This document shows, piece by piece, positions 16,583 to 29,600 of a stretch of DNA of 64,000 nucleotides. Under the pieces are notes generated by a model that ran no database searches, had not been told where the DNA came from, and was given only the letters and a program-made list of their open reading frames with translations. Source of the DNA: Curtobacterium pusillum (GTDB lineage Bacteria > Actinomycetota > Actinomycetes > Actinomycetales > Microbacteriaceae). Made by a program: the position numbers and the translations under genes. The DNA lies in the NCBI GenBank assembly GCA_002025645.1, contig CP018783.1:2976001-3040000 (forward strand), given 5' to 3'. The stretch's first letter is position 1; each line of letters opens with the position of its first letter.

Positions 16583-16711
16583 GCACGGTGCGAGGTCTCG
16601 CCGACCCCGCACGGTGCGAGGTCCCACCGGCGCCGCACGGTTCGGTGCGAGGTCTCCCGCAGTGTGCGAGGGCCGCGGCGCCGCACCGTGCACGGAACCT
16701 CGCACGCTGCG
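16583..16711. repeat. Cluster of short GTGCGAGG repeats (palindrome family C, copy 1)
   Basis: CGCACGGTGCGAGGTC occurs twice (near 16582 and 16608) with a variant near 16636. It is followed by an inverted pair CGCAGTGTGCGAGG (16658-16671) / CCTCGCACGCTGCG (16698-16711). The same inverted module recurs at 48522-48594. The cluster fills most of the 195-bp gap before the SpoU gene. Confidence 0.75.
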
Positions 16712-16760
16712 GCCCGGGCGCCGGACGGGGCGCGTGGCGGGCGGGACGTACGCTGGGGAC

Positions 16761-17426
16761 GTGACCCAGCGCCTCCCGTCCGCCCCCGGTGACGCGCCGG
16801 AGCCGCAGCCGACGCACGAGGCGACCACCCACGGGGTGGGGCCGCACCCGGAGCCGTGGCCGGACGACCCGCGGCTCGACCCGGAGCTCCTGGCGAACGG
16901 GGACACCCGCAACGTCGTCGACCGGTTCCGGTACTGGTCGATGGACGCGATCGTCGCCGAGCTCGACACGCACCGGCACGCGTTCGACGTGGCGATCGAG
17001 AACTGGCAGCACGACCTCAACATCGGCTCGATCGTCCGGAGCGCCAACGCGTTCCTCGCGGGGACGGTGCACATCATCGGGCGTCGACGGTGGAACAAGC
17101 GCGGCGCGATGGTCACCGACCGGTACCAGCACGTGCGGTACCACCCGGACGTGTCGTCGTTCCTCGAGGCCATGCGTGCGGAGGGCCGCCCGGTGATCGC
17201 GATCGACAACACCCCCGGGGCGTCGCGCATCGAGACGGCGCCGATCCCCGAGCGGTGCGTGTTCCTGTTCGGGCAGGAGGGCCCCGGACTCACCGACGAG
17301 GCCGTCGCCGGTGCCGACGGACACCTCGAGATCACGCAGTTCGGGTCGACGCGGAGCATCAACGCCTCGGCCGCCGCGGCGATCGTGATGCACAGCTGGG
17401 TCGTCCAGCACGCCGACCTGCCCTGA
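16761..17426 (+). CDS. SpoU/TrmH-family RNA ribose 2'-O-methyltransferase
   Basis: 221 residues. All three SPOUT motifs are visible: NIGSIVRSANAF, LFGQEGPGL, and SINASAAAAIVMHSW at the C-terminus. These form the trefoil-knot SAM site. The protein methylates tRNA or rRNA ribose, but the exact nucleotide is not readable from sequence. The GTG start is 6 nt after TACGCT, consistent with a leaderless mRNA. The N-terminal 40 residues are Pro-rich and not part of the fold. Confidence 0.9.
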   Translation: MTQRLPSAPGDAPEPQPTHEATTHGVGPHPEPWPDDPRLDPELLANGDTRNVVDRFRYWSMDAIVAELDTHRHAFDVAIENWQHDLNIGSIVRSANAFLAGTVHIIGRRRWNKRGAMVTDRYQHVRYHPDVSSFLEAMRAEGRPVIAIDNTPGASRIETAPIPERCVFLFGQEGPGLTDEAVAGADGHLEITQFGSTRSINASAAAAIVMHSWVVQHADLP

Positions 17427-17492
17427 CCCGTCGGCGGCGCGCCCGGGCTGTCCCCCGAACGGGGTGAACCGCAGGGTGAAAAACACTCGTTT

Positions 17493-17507
17493 GGACAACG
17501 CCTGTCC
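17493..17507. promoter_or_regulatory. Possible operator in the leader of the giant surface-protein gene
   Basis: Small inverted repeat GGACA-acgcc-TGTCC inside the AT-richer part of the 202-bp gap between the SpoU gene and the giant gene. TTGGAC at 17491 could be a -35 box, but no good -10 is seen at the right distance. It is a weak candidate; nothing else stands out in this gap. Confidence 0.25.
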
Positions 17508-17628
17508 ACAACACGACAGATGATCGACAGGACGACCTGTGAGGCGGTCGTCACATCCCTGATCCCACCCGGCAGCGTGGACCCGACCACTCCCAAGGGT
17601 CTGTTCGTCGTGCCCGGAAGGTCACTGC

Positions 17629-20600
17629 TTGCTGCTCGCACCCCGTCCCCGCCACCGCGCGGAGACCATCGCCCGTCCCCGTTGGTTCCGTGGGATCGCG
17701 ATGGCGCTCGCCGTGCTCATCCCCACCGCCGGCGTCGCGCTCGGCACCGAGGGCGTCGCCCAGGCCGCCGTCGTGCAGTGGGGCACCGGCTCGGACCAGT
17801 CGCCGAACTACCAGGCGACCGTCAACGGCGACTTCACGATGACGGGCAACGGTGTGCTCGCCTGCACCGGCTCCGCGCTCACCGCGACGAACACCAGCGG
17901 CAGCTGCACGGACCTGCACGCGAACAACCCGGGGACGGGTGTCTCCACGTCGTACAACGACTACTTCAAGATGGTGAACTCGAACACCGTCTCCGGCTTC
18001 ACGACGAACTCGTCGACCGGCGCGCTGACGATCCCGGCCGGTGCCACCGTCGCCAAGGCGTACCTCGACTGGAGCGCCAACACGGGTGTGTTCACCGGCG
18101 CCGGCAACGTGACCTGCTCGGGCAACTCGGCGAACGGCTCGCAGTGGTACGCCACCCGGCCGGACGCAGCCTCGGGCTACCGGACCCAGGGCGTGCAGTT
18201 CAAGGTGGGCTCCGGCGCGATCCAGACCGTCGCCCCGCAGGCGCTCCTCGAGGACCCGGCATCGCAGGCGAGTGCGCTGTACTACTCGGCCTCCGCCGAC
18301 GTCACGAGTGCGTTCGCGAACGCCACCACCGGCTCGGCGCTGAACATCAGCGCCGGCAACATCTGGGCCGCGGTCGGCGCCGGTTGCTACGCCGGCTGGT
18401 CGCTCACGGTCGTCTACGACTACGGCAAGTACATCCCCGGCAACGCCGCGAGCGCCCCGCACCGGGTCATCTACTACCAGGGCCACGTGCGCGAGGCCGC
18501 CTCGGACAGCCCGCTCACCGTCAACTTCACCGGGTTCTCGGCGCTGCAGGCCGGCGTGAAGTTCGGCTACACGCTGTACGAGGGGGACCGGGGCATCACC
18601 GGCGACTACATGCGGTACACCCCGCAGGGCGGCAGTCCCACCGAGGTGCTCAACACGAAGAACGCCTCCGGCAACATCGGTGTCGGGCAGGCGGACGGCT
18701 CGGTGCGGTACACGCAGACCAGCGACACGTCGACGTTCACGAACCAGAGCGTCGACGTGCACACCCAGACGCTCAGCGGCGTCGACAAGGGCGACACGTC
18801 GATGACGCTCACGGTCGGCACGAGTGGTGACTCCTACCTGCTGCAGAACGCCGTGCTGTCGGTGCCGACGGCGGCGCTCAGCGTCGTGAAGACCCTGGAC
18901 GGCTCGGCGAACGACCAGTACCGCACCGCTACGGAGAACACCGCGTTCACGATCACCGTGACGAACAACGGCTCGGTGTCGCTGTCGAACATCCAGCTGA
19001 CGTTCCCGGACACCGAGACCTGCACGCCGTCGACGACGATCGCCGGGCCACTGGCCTCCGGAGCGACCGCGACCGTCCGGTGCACGGGGCCGCCGCCCAC
19101 CGCCGCGTCCACCACGAGCTCGGTGACCGCGACCGGTCAGGTCACCAGCGACCCGACGATCACCGTCACCGACACGAACGCGACGAACACCTACCTGTCG
19201 TCGCTCGCCCTCACGAAGACCTCCGCCCTCGCCTCCGGTGCCACCGGCAAGGCGGGCGACACCGTGAACTACACGTTCACCGCCACGAACAACGGCACCT
19301 CCCCGCTCACCGGTGTCGCGATCACCGACCCGCTGTCCGGGCTCTCCGCGCTCACCTACGGCAGCTGGCCGTCCGGCACGAGCGGCACGCTCCAGCCCGG
19401 CCAGGCCGTCACCGCGACGGCGACCTACACGCTGACGCAGACCGACGTCGACGCCGGGTCCGTCGCGAACACCGCCACCGTCACCGGCACCGACCCCGAC
19501 GGCGGCCCGAAGCCCACCGCGACCGCGTCCCGCACCCAGCCGCTGACGGCCGCGAACGCCCTCACGCTGACGAAGGCCGGCTCCCTCGCGTCCGGGAGCA
19601 CCGGCCGGGTCGGCGACACCGTGAACTGGACGTTCCGCCTGACGAACTCCGGCGCGCAGACCATCACCGGTGCGGCGATCACCGACCAGCTCGCCGGCGT
19701 CTCGGCCATCACCTACGGCACCTGGCCGTCGGGCACCACCGGCCGGCTCACCCCCGGGCAGACCGTCACCGCGACCGCCACCTCGACGCTCACCCAGGCG
19801 CAGGTCGACGCCGGCACGCTGACGAACACCGCCACCGCCGCCGGCCGGAGCGCCACCGGCAGCACCGTCACGGCTCCCACCGCCACGGCAACCGTCGCGA
19901 TCCCCGCCGCGAACGCGCTCGTCCTGACCAAGAGCGGCGCCGTCGCCGCTGGGTCAGCGGGCAAGGCCGGCGACACCGTGAACTGGTCGTTCACCCTGCG
20001 CAACACCGGCAACCAGACCGTGACCACCGCGTCGATCACCGACCGGCTCACCGGCGTCTCGGCGCTCACCTACGGCACCTGGCCGTCCGGCACGAGCGGC
20101 ACGCTCGCGCCGGGGCAGACCGTGACCGCCACCGCGACGTACGCGCTCACGCAGACCGACGTCGACGCGGGCAGCGTCGTGAACACCGCCGGAGCCACAG
20201 CACGGGGCGCCACCGGCGGCACCGTCACCGCGCCGGACGCGACGGCGACCGTGGCGGTGACCGATGCCTCCAGTCTGACCATCGTCAAGGACGGGAGCCT
20301 GGCGTCCGGCGCGACCGGGCGGGCCGGGGACACCGTCAACTGGACCTTCACCGTGACGAACGCGGGCAACCGCACCCTCACGGGCGTGACCATCGCCGAC
20401 CCGCTCGCCGGGATCTCGGCGATCACGTACGGCAGCTGGGCCTCCGGCACGACCGGCAAGCTCGCGCCGGGCCAGTCCGTCACCGCGACGGCCACCTCGA
20501 CGCTCACGCAGGCACAGGTGAACGACGGGTCGATCACGAACACGGCGACCGCGAACGGCACGAACCCGTCCGGTACCGCCGTGACGAGCGGGCAGACCTC

Positions 20601-23600
20601 GAAGACCGTCAACATCGCCGCAGCGCAGAAGATCGCCGTGACGAAGACCGGCGCGCTCGCGACCGGTGCCACCGGCAAGGTCGGCGACACCGTGAACTGG
20701 CAGTTCAGCGCCACGAACACCGGCAACACCACGCTGTACGGCGTCGCGATCACCGACGGGCTGAGCGGGATCTCCGCGCTGACGTACAGCTGGCCGGGGA
20801 CCGCCGGGCAGCTCGACCCGAACCAGACCGTCACCGCGACGGCCACGTCCACCCTCACCCAGGCCGACGTCGACGCCGGCAGCGTCGTGAACACGGCGAC
20901 CGGTGCGGGCAACACCCGCGCCGACGGCTCCGGCCAGCCCGCGTCGTCGACGGCCTCCGCCACGGTCGCGGTGTCCCGCGCACCCGGCATCGCGATCGCC
21001 AAGACCGGCGCGCTGGCGTCCGCGGCGACCGGCGCCGTCGGGGACACCGTGAACTACACGTTCACGGTCCGGAACTCCGGCAACACCACCCTCACCGGCG
21101 TGACCGTCGCCGACCCGCTCACCGGGCTGTCGACGATCACGTACGCGTGGCCGGGCACCGCCGGGCGGCTCGCCCCCGGCCAGAGCGCCTCGGGGACGGC
21201 GACCTACAAGCTGACCCAGAAGGACGTCGACGCCGGGTTCGTCCAGAACACCGCGACGGCGACCGGCACCGCACCGAACGGCACCACCGCGACGAACGCC
21301 GCCACCGCGCGGACGACCGTGCCCGCGACGCCGGGGATCGCCGTGTCGAAGACCGGCGCGCTCGCGTCGGGAGCGACCGGTCGCGCCGGTGACACCGTGA
21401 ACTACACGTTCACCGCGCGGAACACCGGCAACCAGACCCTCACCGCCGTGAGCATCGGCGACGCGCTCACCGGCGTCTCCACGCCGGTGTACGGCACGTG
21501 GCCGTCCGGCACCGCAGGCACCCTCGCTCCGGGCCAGTCCGTCACGGCCACCGCGACGTACACGCTCACCCAGGCCGACGTCGACGCCGGCAGCGTGGTG
21601 AACACGGCGCGCGCGACCGCGACGACGCCCGCGCAGGGGTCCGTCTCGGCGACCAGTCCGAACACCCTGCCCGTGCCGTCGTCCGGAGCCCTGACGTTCA
21701 CGAAGACGGGTGCCGTGGCCGGGTCGGGTTCACCGGCGGCCGGCGGCACCGTGAACTGGACGTTCAGCGCCCGGAACACCGGCAACGTCACGCTCACGGG
21801 CGTCGCGATCACCGACCAGCTCGCGGGCCTGTCGGCGATCACGTACTCGTGGCCGGGGACGACGGGCCGCCTGGCACCGGGGCAGACCGTCACGGCCACC
21901 GCGACCTCGACGCTGACCCAGGCGCAGGTCGACGCCGGGACCGTCCGGAACACCGCGACCATCGCGGGCACCACGCCGGGCAACACCCTGGTGTCGCAGG
22001 CGACCGCGGCGTCGGTGTCCGTCGACCGGACCGTCGCGATCAGCGTCGCGAAGTCCGGCGCGCTCGACGCCGGGTCGACCGGCACCGCGGGCGACCGCAC
22101 CACCTGGACCCTCCGCATCACGAACACCGGGACCACCACCCTGACCTCGGTGGGGGCGACGGACTCGCTGGCCGGACTGTCCGGACTGACGTACTCGTGG
22201 CCGGGGACCGCCGGCACGCTCGCCCCGGGCCAGACCGCGACCGCGACGGCGACCGGCAGCGTGTCCCAGACCGACCTCGACGCCGGCTCGGTGACGAACA
22301 CCGCGACGGCGACCGGTTCCGGGCCGTCCGGCACCTCGACCGCCACGGCGCAGGGCTCCGGCACGATCCCGCTCACCGGGTCGCCGGCGCTCGGGTTCAC
22401 CAAGTCGGTCGCCACGGGCACCGGGTACACCGGCCGCGCGGGCGACACCCTGGCCTACACGTTCCGCGCCACGAACTCCGGCAACCAGACCCTGACCGGC
22501 GTCACGATCACCGACCCGCACGCGGGGCTCGGGACGCTGACGTACACGTGGCCGGGTGCCGCCGGACGACTCGCACCGGGACAGTCCGTGACGGCCACCG
22601 CGTCGTACACGGTGACCCAGGCCGACGTCGACGCGGGCACCGTGGCGAACCGTGCCACCGTGTCCGGCACCACGCCGCAGGGGACCGCTGTGTCCACCCC
22701 GGCCACTGCCACGCAGACGATCGCGCCGGCGCCGGGCATCGCCGTGTCGAAGAGCGCCGTCGTCGGTGGGACCGGCGCCGCGGGCGACACGGTCACCTAC
22801 CGCTTCGACGTCGCGAACACCGGCACCACCACGCTCACGGGCGTCGGCGTGAGCGACCAGCTCGCCGGGCTGTCCGGGATCAGCTTCGGCACGTGGCCGT
22901 CCGGCACCACCGGCACCCTCGCACCTGGACAGACCGTCCGCGGGACGGCCACATACGCCGTCACCCAGTCGGACATCGACGCGGGCAGCATCGTGAACAC
23001 CGCGACGTCGACGGCCACCACCCCGACCGGCGGCACCGTCCGGGCGACCGGCGCGGCCACGGTCACGCCGGCCTCCGGCGCACCGGCGATCTCGCTCGCG
23101 AAGACCGAGCGCCTCGCCACGAGTGCCACCGGTGTCGCGGGTGACACCGTCCGGCTCGGGTACACGATCACGAACAGCGGCAACCAGACCCTGACGAACG
23201 TGACCCTCACCGACGAGCAGTCCGGGCACTCCGCGTTCACCTACGGCACGTGGCCGTCCGGAACCGCGGGGACCCTCGGCGTGGGGCAGTCCGTCACCGT
23301 CACCGCGACCTACACGCTCACCCAGGCGGACGTCGACCGCGGCACCGTCTCGAGCGACGCCGCCACCACGGGTGTGTCTCCCGGTGGTGCCACGGTCCGC
23401 GCGACCGACACCGGCTCGGTGGGCACGAAGCGCACCCCGGCGGTCTCGCTCACCGAGACCGGTTCCGTCACGAGCGGTTCCGGCGGCGTCGGCTCCGTCG
23501 TCACGTGGACGTACCAGGCGACGAACACCGGCACCGTCACGCTGACGGTCCCCGAGGTCGTGCACGCCCTCGGGGGGACGGTGACGTACGCGTGGCCGAA

Positions 23601-26600
23601 CGCACCGAACACCCTCGCACCCGGCCAGACCGTCACCGCGACCACCACCTCCACCGTCACCCAGGCCGACGTCGACGCCGGCGCCCTGGTCGACACCTCC
23701 TCGGTCACCGGCACCGCACCGACCGGCACCGACCCGGCCACCGTGTCCGCCACGGCGGCCGCGACCGTCCCCACCTCGAGCGCAGCACCGGGGCTCGCCG
23801 TCACGAAGGCCGAGACCTTCGACGCCGACGGCTCGACGACCCGCGCAGCGACCGCGGGCGACCAGGTCGACATGCGCTACGTCGTCACGAACACCGGCAA
23901 CGTGACGCTCACCGTCGTCGGCGTGCAGGACGCCCAGCGTGGCATCTCGAGCGTCGTCTTCGCCGACGGCGACACCACCATCACGCTCGCCCCCGGCCGC
24001 TCGGCGACCGCCACCGCGACGTACACGCTCAGCCAGTCCGACGTCGACGCGGGCGGCATCCGCTCCGCGGCGACCGCGTTCGGCACCACCCCGGCCGGCA
24101 CCCGCGTCACCGCGACCGCGACCGACGGCGTCACGATCACGCCGACCCCGGCCGTGACGCTGACGAAGACCGCCCGGTACGGCCAGTCCGCCGACGGCGC
24201 CGTGCAGAGCGGCCGGGTCGGCGACACCGTCGTGTTCTCGTTCCTCGCGACGAACACCGGCTCCGTCACCCTGAGCGACCTCGCCCTCCGCGACCAGCTC
24301 ATCGGGCTCGGCGCCTCGACCCCGGTCGCCGACGCCGCGGCCGCCGGGCAGCTCCGGGACCTCGAGTGGTCCGGCGGCACGGCCGGGTCCCTCGCTCCCG
24401 GCGAGCGACTCCGGGCCACCGCTCAGTACACCGTGACGCAGGCCGACGTCGACGCCGGCGCGGTCACGAACACCGCGACCGCCACCGGCACGACGCCCGC
24501 CGGTTCCACGACGAGCCGCGACGCGACCGTCACGATCGCCACCGACGCCGACAACACCGCGGCGATCGGCATCGTGAAGGACGCGTCCGTCCGCGACACC
24601 GGCAGCGCGTCCCGGCCGGGTGACCCGGTCGACCTCGGGTACACGGTCACGAACACGGGCGACTTCACGCTCACCGGCGTGGGCGTCACCGATGCCGGTG
24701 CTGGCTCCGGCGCAGACTCCATCACGTACGGCACCTGGCCGTCCGGCACCACCGGCACGCTCACCCCGGGGCAGACCGTCACCGCCACCGCCGTGCACAC
24801 CCTGACCCAGGCGGACATCGACGCCGGGTACGTCACCAGCCCGGCGACGACCCGCGGCACCCCGTCGAACGGCGGTGCGGCGGTCACGGCGACGAGCTAC
24901 CGGACCGTCCCGGTGACCCAGGTGAACACGTTCGACTTCACGAAGTCCGGTGTGCCCGCGGGCAGCAGCGCGGGAGTCGGCGACGACCTCCGGTTCACCC
25001 TCACCGCACGGAACACCGGCAACACCACGCTCGACCTGCTGCAGATGACCGACCAGCTGCAGGGCGTCGGGGTGCTGTCGTACACGTGGCCGGACCCCTC
25101 CCGCCCCGGCGTGGTCGCACCCGGCGAGGTCGCCACGGCCACGGCGGCGTACACGATCAGCCAGGCGGACGTGGACTCCGGCAGCGTCGTGAACACCGCG
25201 AACGCCGTCGCCAGCCCGCCGGCCGGAGCCGCGATCACGAAGACCGCCACGAGCACCACCGCGGTCGACGCGAGCGCTCCGACGATCACGCTCGACAAGA
25301 CCGAGGCCGTCGCCGACGGTTCCGCTGGTGTCGCCGGTGACACCGTGCGCTTCGGGTACACGATCACGAACTCCGGGACGACGACGCTGACGGGCGTCGG
25401 GCTGACCGACGAGCAGCAGGGGTTGTCCGGCATCACGTTCGGTGCCTGGCCCTCCGGGACCACCGGCACGCTCGCCCCCGGCCAGTCGGTCACCGCCACG
25501 GCGAGCTACCGGCTCACCCAGGCGGACGTCGACCGCGCCGCCGCGGACACCGACGGTCACGTCGCACTGTCCAGCGGCGCCACCACCACCGCGACCGACC
25601 GGCGGAGCGGCGCCGCGGTCTCGGCGACCGACGACGGCAGCGTCGTGCTCGACCCGACCTCGGCCCTGTCGACGCGCAAGACGGCCGCGGTCGTCGGTGC
25701 CGGCGACATCGGTGCCGTGCGGGTCGGCGACGTCGTCCGGTACACCGTCACCGCGACGAACACCGGGCAGACGACCCTCACCGCCGTGACGGTTGACGAC
25801 CCGCTCGCCGGGCTCGGCGCCCCCACCACGACGTGGCCGAACGCCACCGCGGGAACGCTGTCGCCCGGCCAGGCGGTCGTCGTCACGGCGGACCGCACCG
25901 TCACGCAGGACGACGTGGACGCCGGATCGATCGCGAACACCGCGACCACCACGGGCACCACCCCGGCCGGCACGACCGTGTCCGGTTCGGGGACGCGCAC
26001 CGTCGTCACGACGACCGGGGCGCCCGGCATCGGGATCCAGAAGACCGAGACGAACCGGGGAGCGGGCGCCGCCGGCGACACCGTCGACCTCACGTTCACG
26101 GTCACGAACACCGGCGACGTCACGCTCACCGGTGTGGGGGTCACCGACTCGCAGCAGGGCCTGTCCGCCGTCCGGTTCGACGCCTGGCCCGGTGGCACCG
26201 CCGGACGACTCGCGCCCGGGCAGTCCGTCGTCGCCCACGCCACGTACACGCTCACGCAGCAGGACGTCGACCGCGGCAGCGTCGCGAGCACCGCGACGAC
26301 CACCGGCACCCCGCCCCGCGGCGCCGACGTCGCCGCGTCCGACGACGGCGGCGTGACCGTCGCGCCGCGCGGCGCCCTGTCGATCGACAAGACCGGCAGC
26401 CTCGGCGGCTCGACCGGGGCCGTCGGCGACACCGTCCGCTACACGTTCCGCGTCGCCAACACCGGCAACGTCACCGTCACCGGGGTGGCCGTCTCCGACG
26501 TCCTCGCCGGGGTGTCCGACGTCGAGGTCGCCGACTGGCCGGCCGCCGCCGGCCGCCTGGCCCCCGGGCAGGCCGTCACCGGCTCGGCGACGTACCGCGT

Positions 26601-29600
26601 CACCCAGGCCGACGTCGACGCCGGCAGCGTGCTGAACGACGCCACCGTCACCGGCAGCACGCCCACGGGTGACTCGGTCACGGCGTCCGACGCCGCGACC
26701 GTCGCACTCGCCACGGCCGTGCCCGGCATCCGGCTCGACAAGACCGAGCAGCTCGCCGGCGGTGCGACCGGGGTCGCGGGCGACACCGTGCGGTTCGGGT
26801 ACACGATCACGAACACCGGCACGGCGACGCTGTCCGCCGTCGAGCTCGCGGACGCACAGGCGGGGCTGTCGGACATCGCGTTCGGCACCTGGCCGACCGC
26901 CGTCGGCACCCTCGCGCCAGGCCAGTCGGTCACGGCCACGGCGTCGTACACGCTGACCCAGGCGGACGTGGACCGCGGCAGCGTCGCGAGCACCGCGACC
27001 GCCACGGGCACCGGTCCGACGGGCACCCGCGTCGGTGACACGGCGCAGGGTTCCGTCCCGCTGACCGCAGCGGCGAGCGTCGGCGTCACGAAGCGCGCCG
27101 CGTACGTCGACGGCGGCACCGGCCGCGTCGGCGACACCGTCCGCTACACCTTCACCGTCACGAACACCGGCCAGGTCACGCTCGGCTCGGCCCGCGTGAC
27201 GGACCGCCTCGCCGGACTCGGCACGATCACCGTGGCGGCCGGTCCGAACGGCGACGGCTCCCTCGCACCGGGTCAGGCACTCAGCGCGACGGCCGGCTAC
27301 ACGGTCACGCAGGCCGACGTCGACGCGGGCGCGATCGTCAACCAGGCGACCGTCACGGCGACGCCGGCACGTGGCGCGGACGTCACGGCGTCCGACAGCG
27401 CGACGATCCGCACGAGCGACGGCGCCCCGGCGATCGCGCTGACGAAGACCGAGCAGCTCGCCGCGACCGGCACGCCGGCCGTCGGTGACACGGTCCGGCT
27501 CGGCTACACGATCACGAACACGGGGAACCAGACGCTCCGGGGCGTCGTGGTCGCCGATGCCCAGACCGGCACGAGCGCCGTCACGTACGGCACGTGGCCG
27601 GGCACCGCGGGCACGCTCGCGCCCGGCCAGTCCGTCACGGCCACCGCGACGTACGCGCTCACCCAGGCTGACCTCGACGCTGGTCGCGTCGCGAGTGCCG
27701 CCACCGCCGCCGGCACGGCACCGACGGGAGGCACGGTGCGCGACACCGACACCGCCGGCGTCGACCTCGCCCAGGCTCCAGAGCTCACCCTGCTGAAGCA
27801 GGGCCGGCTCGCGCCCGGTGCGACCGGTTCCGCGGGTGAGGGCATCCGCTACACCTTCACCGCCACGAACACCGGCAACGTGACCGTCACGTTGCTCGAC
27901 CTGATCGACCGCATGCCCGGCCTCAGCGACCCGACCGTCGACGAGTGGCCGGGAGCCGTCGGCGTCCTCGCTCCGGGGCAGACCGTGACCGCCTCGGCGA
28001 CGTACACGATCACGCAGTCGGACGTCGATGCCGGCGCCGTCACCAACACCGCGACCGTCGTGGGGCGTGCGCCAGACGGCTCCGACGTGACCGGGACCGA
28101 CGGCACCACCGTCGAGACCGCCGCGTCCGGCCCGCGCATCGGGGTGGTGAAGACCGCGGCGCTCGCGAGCGGCTCCACCGGCGTGGCCGGCGACCGGGTC
28201 GAGTACACCTACGCGATCACGAACACCGGCAACGTCACCCTGACCGGCGTCACCGCCCGTGACGACCAGACCGACGTGTCCACCGTCGTGTACGGCACCT
28301 GGCCGGGCACCGTCGGGCGGCTCGCACCGGGGGAGACCGTCACCGCGACGGCGTCCCACGTGCTCACGCAGGCCGAGGTCGACCGGGGCACGCTGACGAG
28401 CACCGTCACGGCCACGGGGAACGCCCCCGGCGGCACCGGGGTCAGCGACGCCGACACCCGCTCCGTGACCATCGCTCCGTCGCCCTCGATCACGCTGTCG
28501 AAGACGGCCGCGTACACCGACGGGGGCACCGGACGCGTCGGCGACACCGTGCGCTACACGTTCCGCGCGCAGAACACCGGCACCGTCACCCTCACCGGGA
28601 TCACGGCGTCCGACCGGCTCGCCGGGCTCTCCGCGATCGACGCCGACTGGCCGGGCACGGCGGGCACGCTCGCCCCCGGGGCCGTCGTCACCGCGACGGC
28701 GACGTACACGGTCACCCAGGCCGACGTCGACGCCGGCAGCATCGTCAACCAGGCGACGGTCGTCGGCAACCCGCCGACCGGGGCACCGGTGACCGCGACC
28801 GACGGCGCGACGATCCGCACGGCGGACCCGTCCGACGCGATCGCGCTCGTGAAGGACGAGCGCGTGACCTCGGGCACGGGCGTCGCGGGCGACACCGTCA
28901 CGCTGACGTTCACCGTCTCGAACCCCGGGAACCGCACGCTCACCGGCATCACGCTCGACGACGACCAGGCGCGCCTCGGGACCGTCACCTACGGCACCTG
29001 GCCCGGTACGGTCGGCACGCTCGCGCCGGGGCAGTCCGTCACCGCGACCGCGACGTACACGCTCACCCAGGCGGACGTCGACCGCGGATCGATCGCCAGC
29101 ACCGCCACGACGACGGCGACCGTCCCCTCGGGCGAGGTCGTCACCGCCACGGCCGACGGCGGCGTGGACACCGTCCGCACCGGCTCGTGGACGTTCGACA
29201 AGTCGGGCGTGCTGGCCGACGGCGACCAGGGCGACCTGGGCGACCGCATCGACTGGACGTACCGGGTGACGAACACCGGCACCGTCACCCTCACGGGCGT
29301 CTCGGTCGCGGACGCCCTACCAGGGGTCTCCGCACTCGTCGTGGGGACGTGGCCGAACGGCACCGCCGGGCAGCTCCTGCCCGGGCAGTCGGTGACCGCC
29401 ACGGCACGCTCGACCGTCGCGCAGTCGGACGTCGACGCCGGCAGCGTCGTGAACACCGCGACCGCCGACGCCACCGTGCCGACCGGTGTGACCGACCCCG
29501 GTCCACAGCGGGACAGCGCCACGGTCGCACTGCGTGCCTCGACCCAGCAGGTCGCCGTCACGAAGACCGCGAGCCTGGCCGACGGCGCGACCGGGAAGGC

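Noticed and set aside
21730-28359. 2,209-codon open frame antisense to the giant surface-protein gene
   Set aside because: It is a by-product of GC-rich repetitive codons on the other strand. The translation is Arg/Gly/His-rich low-complexity sequence with no domain, and the sense strand has a complete, domain-bearing protein.
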